DNA of 36,499 nucleotides from Bacteroidales bacterium UBA1392. Its GTDB lineage: Bacteria; Bacteroidota; Bacteroidia; Bacteroidales; UBA932. The first letter of the stretch is position 1; each line of letters begins with the position of its first letter. The stretch covers positions 42,203 to 78,701 of the forward strand of contig DBQO01000006.1 of the NCBI GenBank assembly GCA_002305275.1, given 5' to 3'. Below are positions 1-9,381 of the stretch, piece after piece. The position numbers and the translations under genes are program-made. Below the pieces are notes generated by a model that saw only the letters and a list, made by a program, of their open reading frames with translations, had not been told where the DNA came from and did not search any database.

Positions 1-3000
1 CTTGACGAAGAACCCAGTGGAATATGTATTGCGGAATTACGTCCGGTAGTAATGTTCATATCCAGCAGAAGTTTTCTGAACGGTCCGCTAATACGTACGG
101 TTCCTGTAGCGAATGCTCTTCCGTAGTATGAATCGTTGTCCGAATATGTGGTATTGAGTCCATGGAGATGCTCGGCGTTCAGTCTTGCGTTAAGTCGCAT
201 ATCCTTGAAATGGTCATATAACAATCCACCTGTTAGGGTGCCTTCGTGTCCATATCTATCTGCAACGGTTGTATTCTCAAATAAAACTCCCTTTTCACTA
301 ATGCTGAAAGGTCCATTCACTATATATGGTACCCTGGTGTAGTCCAGGATAAATTGAAAATCTTCAAAAACTCCGTTGGAACTGCTAAGGGCTAATTTAT
401 CCGGAGTTCCGGAAATGCCGATATCAGCGGAGAGGCTTCCGCTAACCTCGGATAGTAGTCCTTCCACTACGGAATTGAGGGGGACAAGTGAGAATTTGTC
501 AAGTGACAACTTCCCCTCTATGCTCTTTTTGTTTGGATAATATGATCCTGCAAGATGGAGGGGGGTAAGTTCATCTTTTCGGTTGTTTACCAGAAAATCG
601 AAACATTTATCTGCTTTGTCCCATTTAGTATCTATACTAAGCTCTCCAAGCCGGTCTCCGGCAACTGAGATTTTTTCTCCATTTATATTGAGCAATACAC
701 CCTTGTTGTCGGCAAATAGGCCAAAGAGTTCGGCTTTACCGGTAAGAAAGCCCTTGATGTCAAGCGGGACATCGAGGAGAGGGTTGGCAACGGAGAGATC
801 AAATCGGTTTAGTCTTACAGTGAGTGTATCCTCAGGGCTGGCCGAGAGCCTGCCATTTATACGGATCGTCTGATCCTGGTTGGAGAGACCGAATCCGGAT
901 ACCGATATATCTTTTTCTCTATATTTTATCGAGGAGGGATTTAGCGACCAGTTTTCTCCATTGATGACTATGTCCGAGGGATAAAAGTTGGCGAGAATAC
1001 TAAACCCCTTCTCTTTAGGTTCAGGAAATGAGACCTTTGCATTAAGACTTGCATGTGTGGCTGCCTCTTCGCCATTGTCAAATCCAAGATTGAGTCCTAT
1101 GGAATTATCTTTTACCACAGCTGTGATTAGTGCATCGTAACCTTTTATGTTTCCTGATTGCAACATTCCGGACCTCAATCTTGTAGTAATGATGTTGTCA
1201 CGATTGTCCAGAGTCAAGTCGAGATCTCTTATATAATTATGCTTGTATGCCAGAAGAGGAGAATTTATGTTGACCTTGATATCATCCTTACTCGTCATTC
1301 TGACGTTAATGCTTGTACGGTCTTCCACATAAAGCCCGGGCATTAAGAAGCTGCAAACCGGTCTCATATCGAAAGTCTGTAGCCTGAAGCTGTAATTCTC
1401 ATCAATATCGGGTAATCCTTCTTCCTTATCCTTTGTATCAAACAGATGGCTTAGGTGGTGCTCAGCCGTAAGTTTGAGTAGGTCTGACACAAATGAGGAG
1501 ATGGGTGCCGTGCCGGCGTAATCTGCCCTTGCAAAGGAGGATTTGAGTTGAAGTGTGTAATTGTTCTTATATGAATTTGAACGCAGATGGATGTTACCCA
1601 CATCGTAGTTGTCATTCCCTAAGGAGCAGATGAAGTTCTTGACCAAAATATCTCCAAACAGGTCTCCGGATTGTGTTTTGGTAAAGTCGGCATCAGCCAG
1701 GAGTTTGATTTTCGAGATTTCTCTCTTATCGAAGTTTAGTGCGTGAAGATCGGCATGACCTAGTGCAAGGTTGAATTTATAGAGAGAATTGCTGCTCTTG
1801 CCCGAGAGGGCAAAGAGTCCGTGAAACATAAAGTTGAGATTAGGGTCACTGCAGATCACACGTCCGTCAAACTCTCTGTTGGCGAGTCTTCCCGTAGCCA
1901 GGATATTGCTGTAGTTGTATTTATTAAATCCGAGTTCGCTGATGCTGATCTTTTCAATATCTATACTTGACTCCTTGCCTAACACGGCTGAAACAGTGGC
2001 ATCAGCAGTAAAATCACCTAAAAGGGAGTTGCCCAAAAGACGACCTAGGTCAAATGATTGGCTCTTGATAAATCCGATAAGCTCATATCCGACTCCTCTT
2101 TCGTTACGGCATATTATATCCACCTTGAATTTTCCCATATCTTCGGATCCGAGCTCCCCGAATGCTACAAAGTCCTCGAAGAAACCGTTGAGGCTGCCAT
2201 CAAAATAGAATCTTTCACCACGGGCAAAAGAGCCGATTCCGGTTTTATCGAGAGGGGTATCGATAACGGATTGCACTATATCTGCTATCTCTGCCGTAGT
2301 GGTGTAGCATTTCTTGATATCAAAACTGGCCATTGTCTCACTCGATTTCGGCAGACCTGAAAGATGTGCAGAGAAGTCCAACAATGTTTGTCGAGTTTTT
2401 GTTTGAACCTTTAGCGACCGTGTCATAAGATTGCTAACGGTCCCTTTTGTTTCGCCGACCAGATAAAAATTCAATGTAAAATATGAAAGTTCATCGGTGT
2501 AACTTCTCAGGGATCTAAAATCGAGGAATGATCCCTCCTTGAGATCCAGGCCCATATAGACCTTCCTAACATAGTCAGAAAAGTCACTGAAATCATCAAA
2601 TCTCATGGAGTAATAGTCAGTAACAAGTCTTGAATAGCCGTCGTCATAGAACATATCATCAATAAATATCTCCTTACGGGTAATGGTATCCTGGCCATTG
2701 TATTCCTGCACGTCCCCAAGACGTATCATTCCGCTAAAGCTTTTTATGTTTAGTCCGTTACCCTCTTTAAACGAGAGATCGTCCAGTTGTACCGTCACAT
2801 CTTCGCCAATATGGAGGTTACGTGCGGAGAGATTTATATCATTTACAACTATATTGCTCCAGTCAATGGTTCTAGGGTCTCTATAAGTTGTGATGTTGAA
2901 TGTATCCAGAGCCCTGAAAGTGAAGTCCCTTATCTCTATTTTATTAATGCTCAACGATTTAGGCCACTCTCCAGGTACTTTCTCAGTCTCCTCTTTTGTT

Positions 3001-3422
3001 GTCTCGGCTAGTTCTTCCCCTTGCTGCGTCGTATCCCTTTTCAAAAGCATTGCAAGATTGCTCTCTACGGGGGTTACCTTGCAGATGTTAAATTGAGCAC
3101 CATCGACAGCTATCTTCCCTGCCTTCATATCTCCGGAAATCAGACTTCGTGCATGAAGATTTATGGAAATTTTTTTCGCATGGATAATAGTGTCGTTTAC
3201 CGAGCCGGTAACCAGAACATCCTTGACAATCAATCGGTTGAAAAGAGCATACGAAATTTTGCCGACAGATATGTTACCATTGATCTTGTCAGAGAGCACG
3301 GAAGAGACCTTATTGCCTACAAATGTCTGGAATGCAGGCATTTGTATTGCAATATAGAGGGTGGTAGGGATAAGTGCCAAGAGGATTACCACCGCGAGAA
3401 CTATTTTTTTCCAGGTCTTGAT
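1..3422 (-). CDS. tamB: TamB-like (DUF490/AsmA-type) envelope protein, N-terminal part, runs off left edge
   Basis: One open frame runs without a stop from about 3434 to the left edge, roughly 1,140 codons, so the C-terminus lies outside the window. The N-terminus has basic residues (KTWKK), then a single hydrophobic anchor of about 20 residues, then a QMPAFQTFVGNKV-type segment and long beta-rich sequence. This is the layout of Bacteroidota TamB/AsmA-like proteins, which are anchored in the inner membrane and span the periplasm, with a role in envelope assembly or lipid transport. No ATG, GTG or TTG lies between the in-frame TGA (3437-3435) and the anchor. The end given here assumes a non-canonical ATC (3422-3420), which would give a normal N-terminus; GTG at 3392-3390 would cut into the anchor. 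Divergent from tsaD. Family call confident, start uncertain. Confidence 0.85.
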   Translation of the reverse strand, partial: MKTWKKIVLAVVILLALIPTTLYIAIQMPAFQTFVGNKVSSVLSDKINGNISVGKISYALFNRLIVKDVLVTGSVNDTIIHAKKISINLHARSLISGDMKAGKIAVDGAQFNICKVTPVESNLAMLLKRDTTQQGEELAETTKEETEKVPGEWPKSLSINKIEIRDFTFRALDTFNITTYRDPRTIDWSNIVVNDINLSARNLHIGEDVTVQLDDLSFKEGNGLNIKSFSGMIRLGDVQEYNGQDTITRKEIFIDDMFYDDGYSRLVTDYYSMRFDDFSDFSDYVRKVYMGLDLKEGSFLDFRSLRSYTDELSYFTLNFYLVGETKGTVSNLMTRSLKVQTKTRQTLLDFSAHLSGLPKSSETMASFDIKKCYTTTAEIADIVQSVIDTPLDKTGIGSFARGERFYFDGSLNGFFEDFVAFGELGSEDMGKFKVDIICRNERGVGYELIGFIKSQSFDLGRLLGNSLLGDFTADATVSAVLGKESSIDIEKISISELGFNKYNYSNILATGRLANREFDGRVICSDPNLNFMFHGLFALSGKSSNSLYKFNLALGHADLHALNFDKREISKIKLLADADFTKTQSGDLFGDILVKNFICSLGNDNYDVGNIHLRSNSYKNNYTLQLKSSFARADYAGTAPISSFVSDLLKLTAEHHLSHLFDTKDKEEGLPDIDENYSFRLQTFDMRPVCSFLMPGLYVEDRTSINVRMTSKDDIKVNINSPLLAYKHNYIRDLDLTLDNRDNIITTRLRSGMLQSGNIKGYDALITAVVKDNSIGLNLGFDNGEEAATHASLNAKVSFPEPKEKGFSILANFYPSDIVINGENWSLNPSSIKYREKDISVSGFGLSNQDQTIRINGRLSASPEDTLTVRLNRFDLSVANPLLDVPLDIKGFLTGKAELFGLFADNKGVLLNINGEKISVAGDRLGELSIDTKWDKADKCFDFLVNNRKDELTPLHLAGSYYPNKKSIEGKLSLDKFSLVPLNSVVEGLLSEVSGSLSADIGISGTPDKLALSSSNGVFEDFQFILDYTRVPYIVNGPFSISEKGVLFENTTVADRYGHEGTLTGGLLYDHFKDMRLNARLNAEHLHGLNTTYSDNDSYYGRAFATGTVRISGPFRKLLLDMNITTGRNSAIHIPLGSSS

Positions 3423-3447
3423 ATGCTTTAGTTTTCAGTATATCAAA

Positions 3448-3482
3448 CAAAAATACGAATTTTTGCTAATTTTGCGTACAAA
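3448..3482 (-). promoter_or_regulatory. Predicted promoter of the tamB-like gene
   Basis: On the minus strand TATTTTTG (3455-3448) matches the Bacteroidota -7 consensus TAnnTTTG. A TTTG (3482-3479) lies 23 bases upstream, slightly wider than the usual spacing. Transcription would begin near 3441, leaving a leader of about 20 bases before the suggested ATC start. Confidence 0.45.
3467..3474 (+). promoter_or_regulatory. Predicted -7 element for tsaD
   Basis: TAATTTTG fits TAnnTTTG exactly and sits 28 bases before the tsaD ATG. No clear TTTG -33 box is seen at the right distance. It overlaps the upstream region of the divergent tamB promoter. Confidence 0.45.
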
Positions 3483-3502
3483 TTTCAATCCAAATTGAAG
3501 AT

Positions 3503-4531
3503 ATGGCGACAATCCTTGCGATAGAATCCTCATGTGACGATACTTCTGCGGCGGTGCTTAGGGAGGAATATCTGCTATCCAATGTCATGGCTTCTCAGGA
3601 GGTTCATAAAAAGTATGGAGGTGTAGTGCCTGAACTTGCTTCTCGGGCGCATCAGCAGAATATTCTTCCGGTGGTTGCTCAGGCTCTGGAAGAGGGCGGT
3701 GTGACCATAGGAGAGTTGGATGCCGTCGCATTTACCAGAGGTCCCGGACTACTCGGATCGCTTTTGGTTGGTACTTCATTTGCCAAAGGAGTGGCTATTG
3801 CTATCGGTAAGCCTCTGATTGAAGTCAATCACCTTCAAGGCCATATACTCTCTCACTTCATCAGGATTGAGGGTAGGGAACACCGGGAACCGAAATTTCC
3901 TTTCCTTTCGCTACTCGTCTCCGGAGGACACACACAAATTGTTAGGGTCAATGATTATCTTGACTTTGAAATACTAGGTCACACGATAGACGATGCCGTA
4001 GGAGAGGCATTTGACAAGTGCGCTAAATTGCTCGGCCTGGGTTATCCGGGAGGTCCCATAGTAGACCGTCTTGCAAAGGAGGGAGATCCCTCTGCATTCC
4101 GTTTTGCAAAGCCCAACATATCCGGCCTGGACTATAGTTTTAGCGGTATAAAGACCTCGCTTCTCTATTTTCTCAGGGATAAAAAAGCGGAGAACCCTTC
4201 ATTTATCGAAGAGAATAAGAGAAACATCTGTGCCTCCTTCCAGAGGGATCTGATAGAGATTCTACTCAAGAAACTAATCCTTGCCTCAAAACAGACAGGT
4301 ATCAGGGAAATCGCCCTCGGTGGTGGAGTTTCCGCCAACTCGGAACTAAGGGAGCGTATTTCTCTCGAAGGAGAAAAAAGGGGATGGAATGTTTTCCTCC
4401 CCGAATTCAAATTTACTACCGACAATGCGGCAATGATAGGTATAGCCGCTCTTTACCGCTACAGGAAGGGGCTTTTTTCACCTATAGATGTAGCCCCCAT
4501 ATCACGTGCGGCGGATTACAGCCAACCTTAG
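3503..4531 (+). CDS. tsaD: tRNA N6-adenosine threonylcarbamoyltransferase TsaD
   Basis: TsaD transfers the threonylcarbamoyl group from threonylcarbamoyl-AMP to A37 of ANN-decoding tRNAs (t6A), working with TsaB and TsaE in the cytoplasm. The 342-residue product has the usual length of the family. Visible signatures are the N-terminal ILAIESSCDDT, the metal-binding HLQGH at residues 110-114, the glycine-rich LLVSGGHTQ and the C-terminal TTDNAAMIG. The start is an ATG 28 bases after a good -7 element. The gene is divergent from the tamB-like gene and converges on slyD, the two stop codons overlapping by 4 bases (4528-4531), so no terminator fits between them. Confidence 0.97.
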   Translation: MATILAIESSCDDTSAAVLREEYLLSNVMASQEVHKKYGGVVPELASRAHQQNILPVVAQALEEGGVTIGELDAVAFTRGPGLLGSLLVGTSFAKGVAIAIGKPLIEVNHLQGHILSHFIRIEGREHREPKFPFLSLLVSGGHTQIVRVNDYLDFEILGHTIDDAVGEAFDKCAKLLGLGYPGGPIVDRLAKEGDPSAFRFAKPNISGLDYSFSGIKTSLLYFLRDKKAENPSFIEENKRNICASFQRDLIEILLKKLILASKQTGIREIALGGGVSANSELRERISLEGEKRGWNVFLPEFKFTTDNAAMIGIAALYRYRKGLFSPIDVAPISRAADYSQP

Positions 4532-5055
4532 CAGCCCCCACAAGAAGAGCAGTTGCCTTCGCAACCATGCATGGCTCTCTCTCCGTGAAGTCCGTTGGTA
4601 AGTTCATCTTCAGTAGCCTCCCGTACTCCAATGACTTCTCCTTTAAAATGGAGTGATTGTCCGGCCAGTTCATGGTTGAAGTCCATTTTTACACTTTCCT
4701 CGCTCACTTCCACAACCTTACCCGGGATTACCCCACCCATCTGATTCATCATGGGGATGTAATTGCCTGGTACGAGAAGGTCTTCCTGGATCACACCGTC
4801 AACTTCAAATATGTTTTTGGGAAGGTCTACTACTGCTTCGGGATTGAAGGTACCATAACCCTCTGCTGCCGAAAGAACAAAGTCAAATTTGTCGCCTACA
4901 CGCTTGCCGAGGAGATTTTCTTCAAATTTGGGAAGCAGATAGCCCATACCCATTATAAAATCAAGTGGATTTTCTTTATTGCAGGAGTCTTTGGTCTCGC
5001 CATTGACTTCCAGATTGTAGATTAGAGATACTACTTTGTTGTCTTCAATTTTCAT
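4528..5055 (-). CDS. slyD: FKBP-type peptidyl-prolyl cis-trans isomerase, SlyD-like
   Basis: Predicted cytoplasmic prolyl isomerase and chaperone of the SlyD class (175 residues). The N-terminal half carries the FKBP core split by an insert-in-flap domain; DFIMGMGYLLPKFEENLLG and the AAEGYG motif at about residues 63-68 are typical. The tail is short and cysteine-rich (CEGNCSSCGGC), a reduced form of the metal-binding tail that in SlyD binds nickel and other metals. It is the last gene of the tldD-tldE-nhaC-slyD unit, 31 bases after the nhaC stop, and its stop codon overlaps that of the convergent tsaD. A role in folding or metal delivery to the operon's metalloprotease is possible but is inference. 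Confidence 0.9.
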   Translation of the reverse strand: MKIEDNKVVSLIYNLEVNGETKDSCNKENPLDFIMGMGYLLPKFEENLLGKRVGDKFDFVLSAAEGYGTFNPEAVVDLPKNIFEVDGVIQEDLLVPGNYIPMMNQMGGVIPGKVVEVSEESVKMDFNHELAGQSLHFKGEVIGVREATEDELTNGLHGERAMHGCEGNCSSCGGC

Positions 5056-5086
5056 TTTATAGAATTTTTCGGTTATTACTAAATTA

Positions 5087-6565
5087 TTAAGCTTCGGCTA
5101 TGGCGGTAGCAACTTCACCGTTTTCTACGGGGATACGGCGTATCTTGTATCCCATAGCCACTACGATAATCGAAATTACAGGAGTGATAAAGCAGAAGAA
5201 CGCGTAGGGAAACCAGGTCATACAGGCAACCCCAAGAACACCGGCTTGTGCTACCGCGCAGGTATTCCAAGGTACCATTACCGAGCTCACTGTGGCTGAG
5301 TCCTGCAATGTTCGGCTCAACATTTCAGGGGCGTAGCCCTTTCTTCTGTAAACATCACTAAACATCCTTCCGGGTAGCAATATGGCCATATATTGGTCTG
5401 CAAGTATTATGTTGCAGAAAATACAGGTAAAAATGGTGGAGGTTACCATACTAACCAGGTTATGCATAAAACGAAGCATGCTTTCGGTTATGGTTTGAAT
5501 CATCCCGCTGGCGGAGAGAGCACCTCCAAGCATTATCACACAAATAATGATCCAAACGGTATTGACCATGCCACTCATACCTCTTGTAGAGGCCAGAGTG
5601 GTGATCATAGGGTCGTTGGTCTCAATTGAAATCTCACTGGACAGCATCTTGAGTGTGGTGTAGAAGAACTCTTTGAAACTGCCCATTCCGGTAACAATCT
5701 GTTCAATTATTTGCGGCTGTGCCCAAAAAGCAACCAGCGCACCGACAAAGGCCGATATAAAAAGAGTAAGAATAGGGGGTACTTTCTTGAAAATCAGGTA
5801 AATGGTCACAACAGGGATCAATAGTAGCCATCCGGATATATTGAAGGTTCCCTGAAGGGCAACAAGTTGCACACCCACATCCACATTCGAGGAAGTGGGT
5901 ATGAAGAAGCCTGCCAGGCCATAAATTATAATACAGATGATTGTGGCCGGTATGGTGGTGATGAGATTGTATCTGACATGTTTGTAAAGGTCAACTCCGG
6001 CAACTGAAGCGGAAAGATTGGTGGTATCGGAGAGAGGAGAAATCTTATCCCCCAAATAGGCTCCGGAGATGATGGCGCCCGCAAGCCAACCGGTGGGGAT
6101 GCCAACTATTTGACCTGCATTGAGCATTGCCACTCCTATAGTACCTACGGTAGTCCATGAGCTGCCCGCAAGGATGGAAATGATGGAGCAGAGCACAAAT
6201 GTCACCAGCAAAAAGATAGAGGGATGGATAAGTCTCAGACCATAATATATCATCGTAGGTACCACTCCTGAAAGCATCCAGGTTGATGTTAGTGCCCCAA
6301 TCATCAGCAGGATAAATATGGCTTCACTCGTTTTGCTCATATTGTCGCCCATAGCATCTGCAAAACGCTCCCAGGGTACTTTTAAATGGAGCATTCCTAT
6401 AAGACAAGCCACAATCGCAGCAGTTACGAGAGCTATTTGAGAAGGTCCGCTGGTGACATCTTCACCAAATATGACTACTCCTATAGCTAATATCGCTATA
6501 AGTATCACTACCGGAACGAGTGACAGGATAAGACCCGGTTTTTTCTCTTTTTTATTATTCTCCAT
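5087..6565 (-). CDS. nhaC: NhaC-family Na+/H+ antiporter
   Basis: Integral inner-membrane protein of 492 residues with about eleven or twelve hydrophobic segments. The family signature GAYLGDKISPLSDTTNLSA lies in the middle and is characteristic of NhaC transporters, which exchange sodium (or in relatives an organic acid) for protons. The ATG shares its A with the TGA of tldE (TGATG at 6567-6563), which indicates translational coupling. Substrate is not certain: NhaC relatives include malate/lactate and amino-acid antiporters. The link between a transporter and TldD/TldE could mean export or import of a processed product, which is inference. Confidence 0.9.
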   Translation of the reverse strand: MENNKKEKKPGLILSLVPVVILIAILAIGVVIFGEDVTSGPSQIALVTAAIVACLIGMLHLKVPWERFADAMGDNMSKTSEAIFILLMIGALTSTWMLSGVVPTMIYYGLRLIHPSIFLLVTFVLCSIISILAGSSWTTVGTIGVAMLNAGQIVGIPTGWLAGAIISGAYLGDKISPLSDTTNLSASVAGVDLYKHVRYNLITTIPATIICIIIYGLAGFFIPTSSNVDVGVQLVALQGTFNISGWLLLIPVVTIYLIFKKVPPILTLFISAFVGALVAFWAQPQIIEQIVTGMGSFKEFFYTTLKMLSSEISIETNDPMITTLASTRGMSGMVNTVWIIICVIMLGGALSASGMIQTITESMLRFMHNLVSMVTSTIFTCIFCNIILADQYMAILLPGRMFSDVYRRKGYAPEMLSRTLQDSATVSSVMVPWNTCAVAQAGVLGVACMTWFPYAFFCFITPVISIIVVAMGYKIRRIPVENGEVATAIAEA

Positions 6566-7884
6566 CAGAGTCCGTTAAAATTGACATTTGAGAAGCAGAG
6601 TGAAGGTAACTGCCATTTGCGACTTTCCATTTGGTCATCAGCGGCAGCCATTAGATTGTTCCACAAGGTTATCAGGTTACCGGAAACTAGCATTTCATTT
6701 ACAGGGTGTACTATTTTCCCATCGTGGAACAGAAAGCCCTCAATACCGTAGGAGAAATCTCCTGTGGCGGCATTACAGTTGCCTCCGTTAAACTGCGTGA
6801 CATAAATACCTCTGTCCGCTCTCTTAAATATATCCGGCAAAGATAATTTATTATTTGATAAAAGTGCGTTTTTAGGCATCATCACCACCGAAGGTGTTCC
6901 GATAGTTACATCCAGCGATAGTTTACGACTATAATAGTTATCTATGAAAAAATTGCATATAGTACCGCCGGAAATTATATTCCGCTCTTTAGTAGCTATG
7001 CCTTCAATATCGAATAGACGAGAGAAGGAGTTGCCTCTAGTGTGTGGCATATCTTTTAGTGAAACATTTTCCCCAAAAACCTTTACTCCGAGTTTGTCCG
7101 CCAAGAATGAGTTACGTGTATGGAGAGAGCCCCCCTTAAGAGCATCGATGATGGGGATGACCAGAGTTGAGACAATGGTACTATCCACAATCATATTATA
7201 TGAGCCGGAGGTCAATTTGACCGGTCCGATACTTTCGATCGCCCTCTCCAAAGCTTTCGTTCCACATCCTTTATAGCGGAGATTCTTAAAGAAAACTTCA
7301 TCTTCATACCAATTTCTTTCGGGTTTCTCGTCGCCTTTACCGGAAACCGAACAGTTGGCGCTGACGGAAAAACCGGATTTGCGCTGATATCCCTCAAATC
7401 CCATACTATCTGCAATGAAGCGCTCCTCAGTATAATCGCCGTATTCACTCTCCGCTGAAATTACCCTTTTATCCGATAGCATCTCGGCAGAGACTTCTTG
7501 CGCAATGACAACTCCTCTGGAGGGAGGGCGGGTATCAATGGAAGGGTCAAATTGTTGAAGATCAGGTCCTGTGCCCTTATAGCAGATCTCCCTGTCAGGT
7601 AAAGTCCGGAATTCATCGGGAGTCATCAAAAGAGTAGCTCTAACAGCATCAGCAGTAAACTGCCTCAGCGTTTTGTCATCCATCAGGTTTGTAGAAAAAG
7701 AGCCGTACCTGCCTTCGGCGAAAATATATAAATATAGAGCGGAGCTTGCAGCCTGATAAAGACGGTCAATCTCACCATTTAGCAATGCAACCATATCCCC
7801 TTTGCCTCTTTCGAGAGTAACGCGCGCATTCGTTGCACCTGCATCCAGCACCATTTGGAGGGCTTTTATAGTAATATCTCTCAT
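6565..7884 (-). CDS. tldE: TldE/PmbA-family protein, partner subunit of the TldD metalloprotease
   Basis: The 439-residue product belongs to the TldD/PmbA (peptidase U62) family and lacks the HExxxH motif, as expected for TldE. TldD and TldE form a heterodimeric zinc protease that degrades unfolded peptides and matures some ribosomally made peptides such as microcin B17. Family features include the central TSGSYNMIVDSTIVSTL block and the C-terminal GDFSYGIEGFL segment, which in family members helps form the peptide-binding channel. ATG overlaps the tldD TGA by one base (TGATG), so the two are translationally coupled and probably made in equal amounts. The downstream nhaC is coupled in the same way. 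Confidence 0.92.
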   Translation of the reverse strand: MRDITIKALQMVLDAGATNARVTLERGKGDMVALLNGEIDRLYQAASSALYLYIFAEGRYGSFSTNLMDDKTLRQFTADAVRATLLMTPDEFRTLPDREICYKGTGPDLQQFDPSIDTRPPSRGVVIAQEVSAEMLSDKRVISAESEYGDYTEERFIADSMGFEGYQRKSGFSVSANCSVSGKGDEKPERNWYEDEVFFKNLRYKGCGTKALERAIESIGPVKLTSGSYNMIVDSTIVSTLVIPIIDALKGGSLHTRNSFLADKLGVKVFGENVSLKDMPHTRGNSFSRLFDIEGIATKERNIISGGTICNFFIDNYYSRKLSLDVTIGTPSVVMMPKNALLSNNKLSLPDIFKRADRGIYVTQFNGGNCNAATGDFSYGIEGFLFHDGKIVHPVNEMLVSGNLITLWNNLMAAADDQMESRKWQLPSLCFSNVNFNGL

Positions 7885-9296
7885 CAGTTACTTCCTCCTA
7901 CCGTAAGTGATTTTACAAGTATTGTTGGCATACCGCACGAGACAGGGCATTGTTGTCCCTTACCGCATGTCCATGTGCTGTCCTCCATTTTCCCATCTGA
8001 AGCCACCTCCAGGATATCTTCAAGGGCTTTGGGTCCATTACCAATCACATTGATATCCTTGATGGGGTAGGTGAGGCGTCCATTCTCAATCATTCGTCCG
8101 CTTTTGACAAAAAATGTAAAGTCTCCTGCACCGATTTGTACCTGACCGTTCCTGAATTTATCCACGTAGATACCTTTTTGTACACCGGAAATAATATCCT
8201 CAGCACTTACGGAGCCGTTTTCCATATAGGTGGCGCGCATTCTTGGAATAGGCTCAAATCTGAAAGACTCCCTGCGTCCATTCCCTGTGGGTGCCAAATT
8301 GTAGTGCTGGGCACTTATTCGATCATGAAGATAGGAGGTGAGAACTCCTTCCGTAATCAGCATAGTTTTCTGACCGGGTACTCCCTCGTCATCAACATTG
8401 AGAGAACCTCTGTTGGAAGGGATTGTGGCATCATCTACTATATTTATCGATTCGCTGCATATCTTTTTTCCCATCTTGTCGGAAAAGATGGATATTCCTT
8501 TGCGGTTGAAATCCGCCTCGAATGCATGTCCGATCGCCTCGTGGAGCAGAATCCCCGATCCTCCTGCACCCATTACTACCATCATTTCACCTCCTTGGGG
8601 ACGTACGGCCTCCAGTACCGTAGGAATAGCTTCGAGTATTTCATCAACTATCTCATCTGCAAGTGCTGCGGTAAACATTTCATTTCCCATCCTGAAACTT
8701 TTAGAGCCGGTGTAATTGTCAGTCATGCCATTCTGACTAAATACCGCACTGAAAGAGACTGAAGTCATTGGCCTTTCATCACAGTAAAATTCTCCTAGTG
8801 AGTTGAAGAACATTATCTTACTTAGAGAAGAGGAACTTTGTCCGATAATCTGCACTATCCTGTCGTCACCATCGGAAAGTCTTGTGTATATCTCTTTTAG
8901 ATACCCTTTTTTTGAGAAGATGTCCACATCTGCTAATGTATGAACACCGGGATAATAGTTTACTAATTTCAGAGGAGTAAATGGAGCGGTTTTTATTCTA
9001 TTGACAGGACTCTCTGCAATACGGGCGGCTGCTTGTGCCGCTGCCAGCAGATGTTTCATATCCGTGCTTTCCGAATAGGCATAACCTGTTCTGCCGTTTC
9101 GAATGACTCTTATACCGGCTCCAAAATCTATGTCGTTGCGGATAGCATTGACCTCACCGTCGCGTAATGACAACACTTCCAGTGTGCTGTATTCACAAAA
9201 AATGTCGGCATAGTCGCCTCCTGAAGAGAGAGCTTCATCCATTAGAAGGATAAGCTGCTCTTTGGTTATATCAAATAATTCGAAAAAATCTTCCAT
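7884..9296 (-). CDS. tldD: TldD metalloprotease, catalytic subunit
   Basis: Catalytic half of the TldD/TldE protease, about 470 residues, the usual size. The zinc motif HEAIGH (HExxxH) lies at about residues 252-257, followed by the AFEAD segment. The C-terminus has the GDFTFFVKSGRMIENG block and a distal cysteine-containing CGKGQQCPVSCG stretch seen in relatives. Start: a TTG at 9299-9297 directly precedes ATG 9296-9294; ATG is chosen. A strong hairpin plus T-run ends only four bases before the ATG, so the gene is either read through from the upstream zeta-like unit or has a promoter I could not identify between 9330 and 9540. It heads tldD-tldE-nhaC-slyD. Confidence 0.94.
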   Translation of the reverse strand: MEDFFELFDITKEQLILLMDEALSSGGDYADIFCEYSTLEVLSLRDGEVNAIRNDIDFGAGIRVIRNGRTGYAYSESTDMKHLLAAAQAAARIAESPVNRIKTAPFTPLKLVNYYPGVHTLADVDIFSKKGYLKEIYTRLSDGDDRIVQIIGQSSSSLSKIMFFNSLGEFYCDERPMTSVSFSAVFSQNGMTDNYTGSKSFRMGNEMFTAALADEIVDEILEAIPTVLEAVRPQGGEMMVVMGAGGSGILLHEAIGHAFEADFNRKGISIFSDKMGKKICSESINIVDDATIPSNRGSLNVDDEGVPGQKTMLITEGVLTSYLHDRISAQHYNLAPTGNGRRESFRFEPIPRMRATYMENGSVSAEDIISGVQKGIYVDKFRNGQVQIGAGDFTFFVKSGRMIENGRLTYPIKDINVIGNGPKALEDILEVASDGKMEDSTWTCGKGQQCPVSCGMPTILVKSLTVGGSN

Positions 9297-9300
9297 CAAT

Positions 9301-9328
9301 AAAAAAACTACTGCATTGCTGCAGTAGT
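9301..9328 (-). terminator. Intrinsic-terminator-like hairpin abutting tldD
   Basis: A perfect 9-bp stem (9307-9315 with 9320-9328), 4-base loop, is followed on the minus strand by a run of seven T (9307-9301). It would end the zeta-like/small-gene transcript. Because the tldD ATG comes four bases later, it may instead act as an attenuator in the tldD leader. Confidence 0.7.
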
Positions 9329-9381
9329 GTTAGGGGTTAATAATCTCTCATTTGCTGGCAGAGTGATACAAGATTAATAAT

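Noticed and set aside
136..3431. Several plus-strand frames of 60-136 codons
   Set aside because: All are antisense to the tamB-like frame, which is open over the whole stretch with beta-rich TamB-type sequence.
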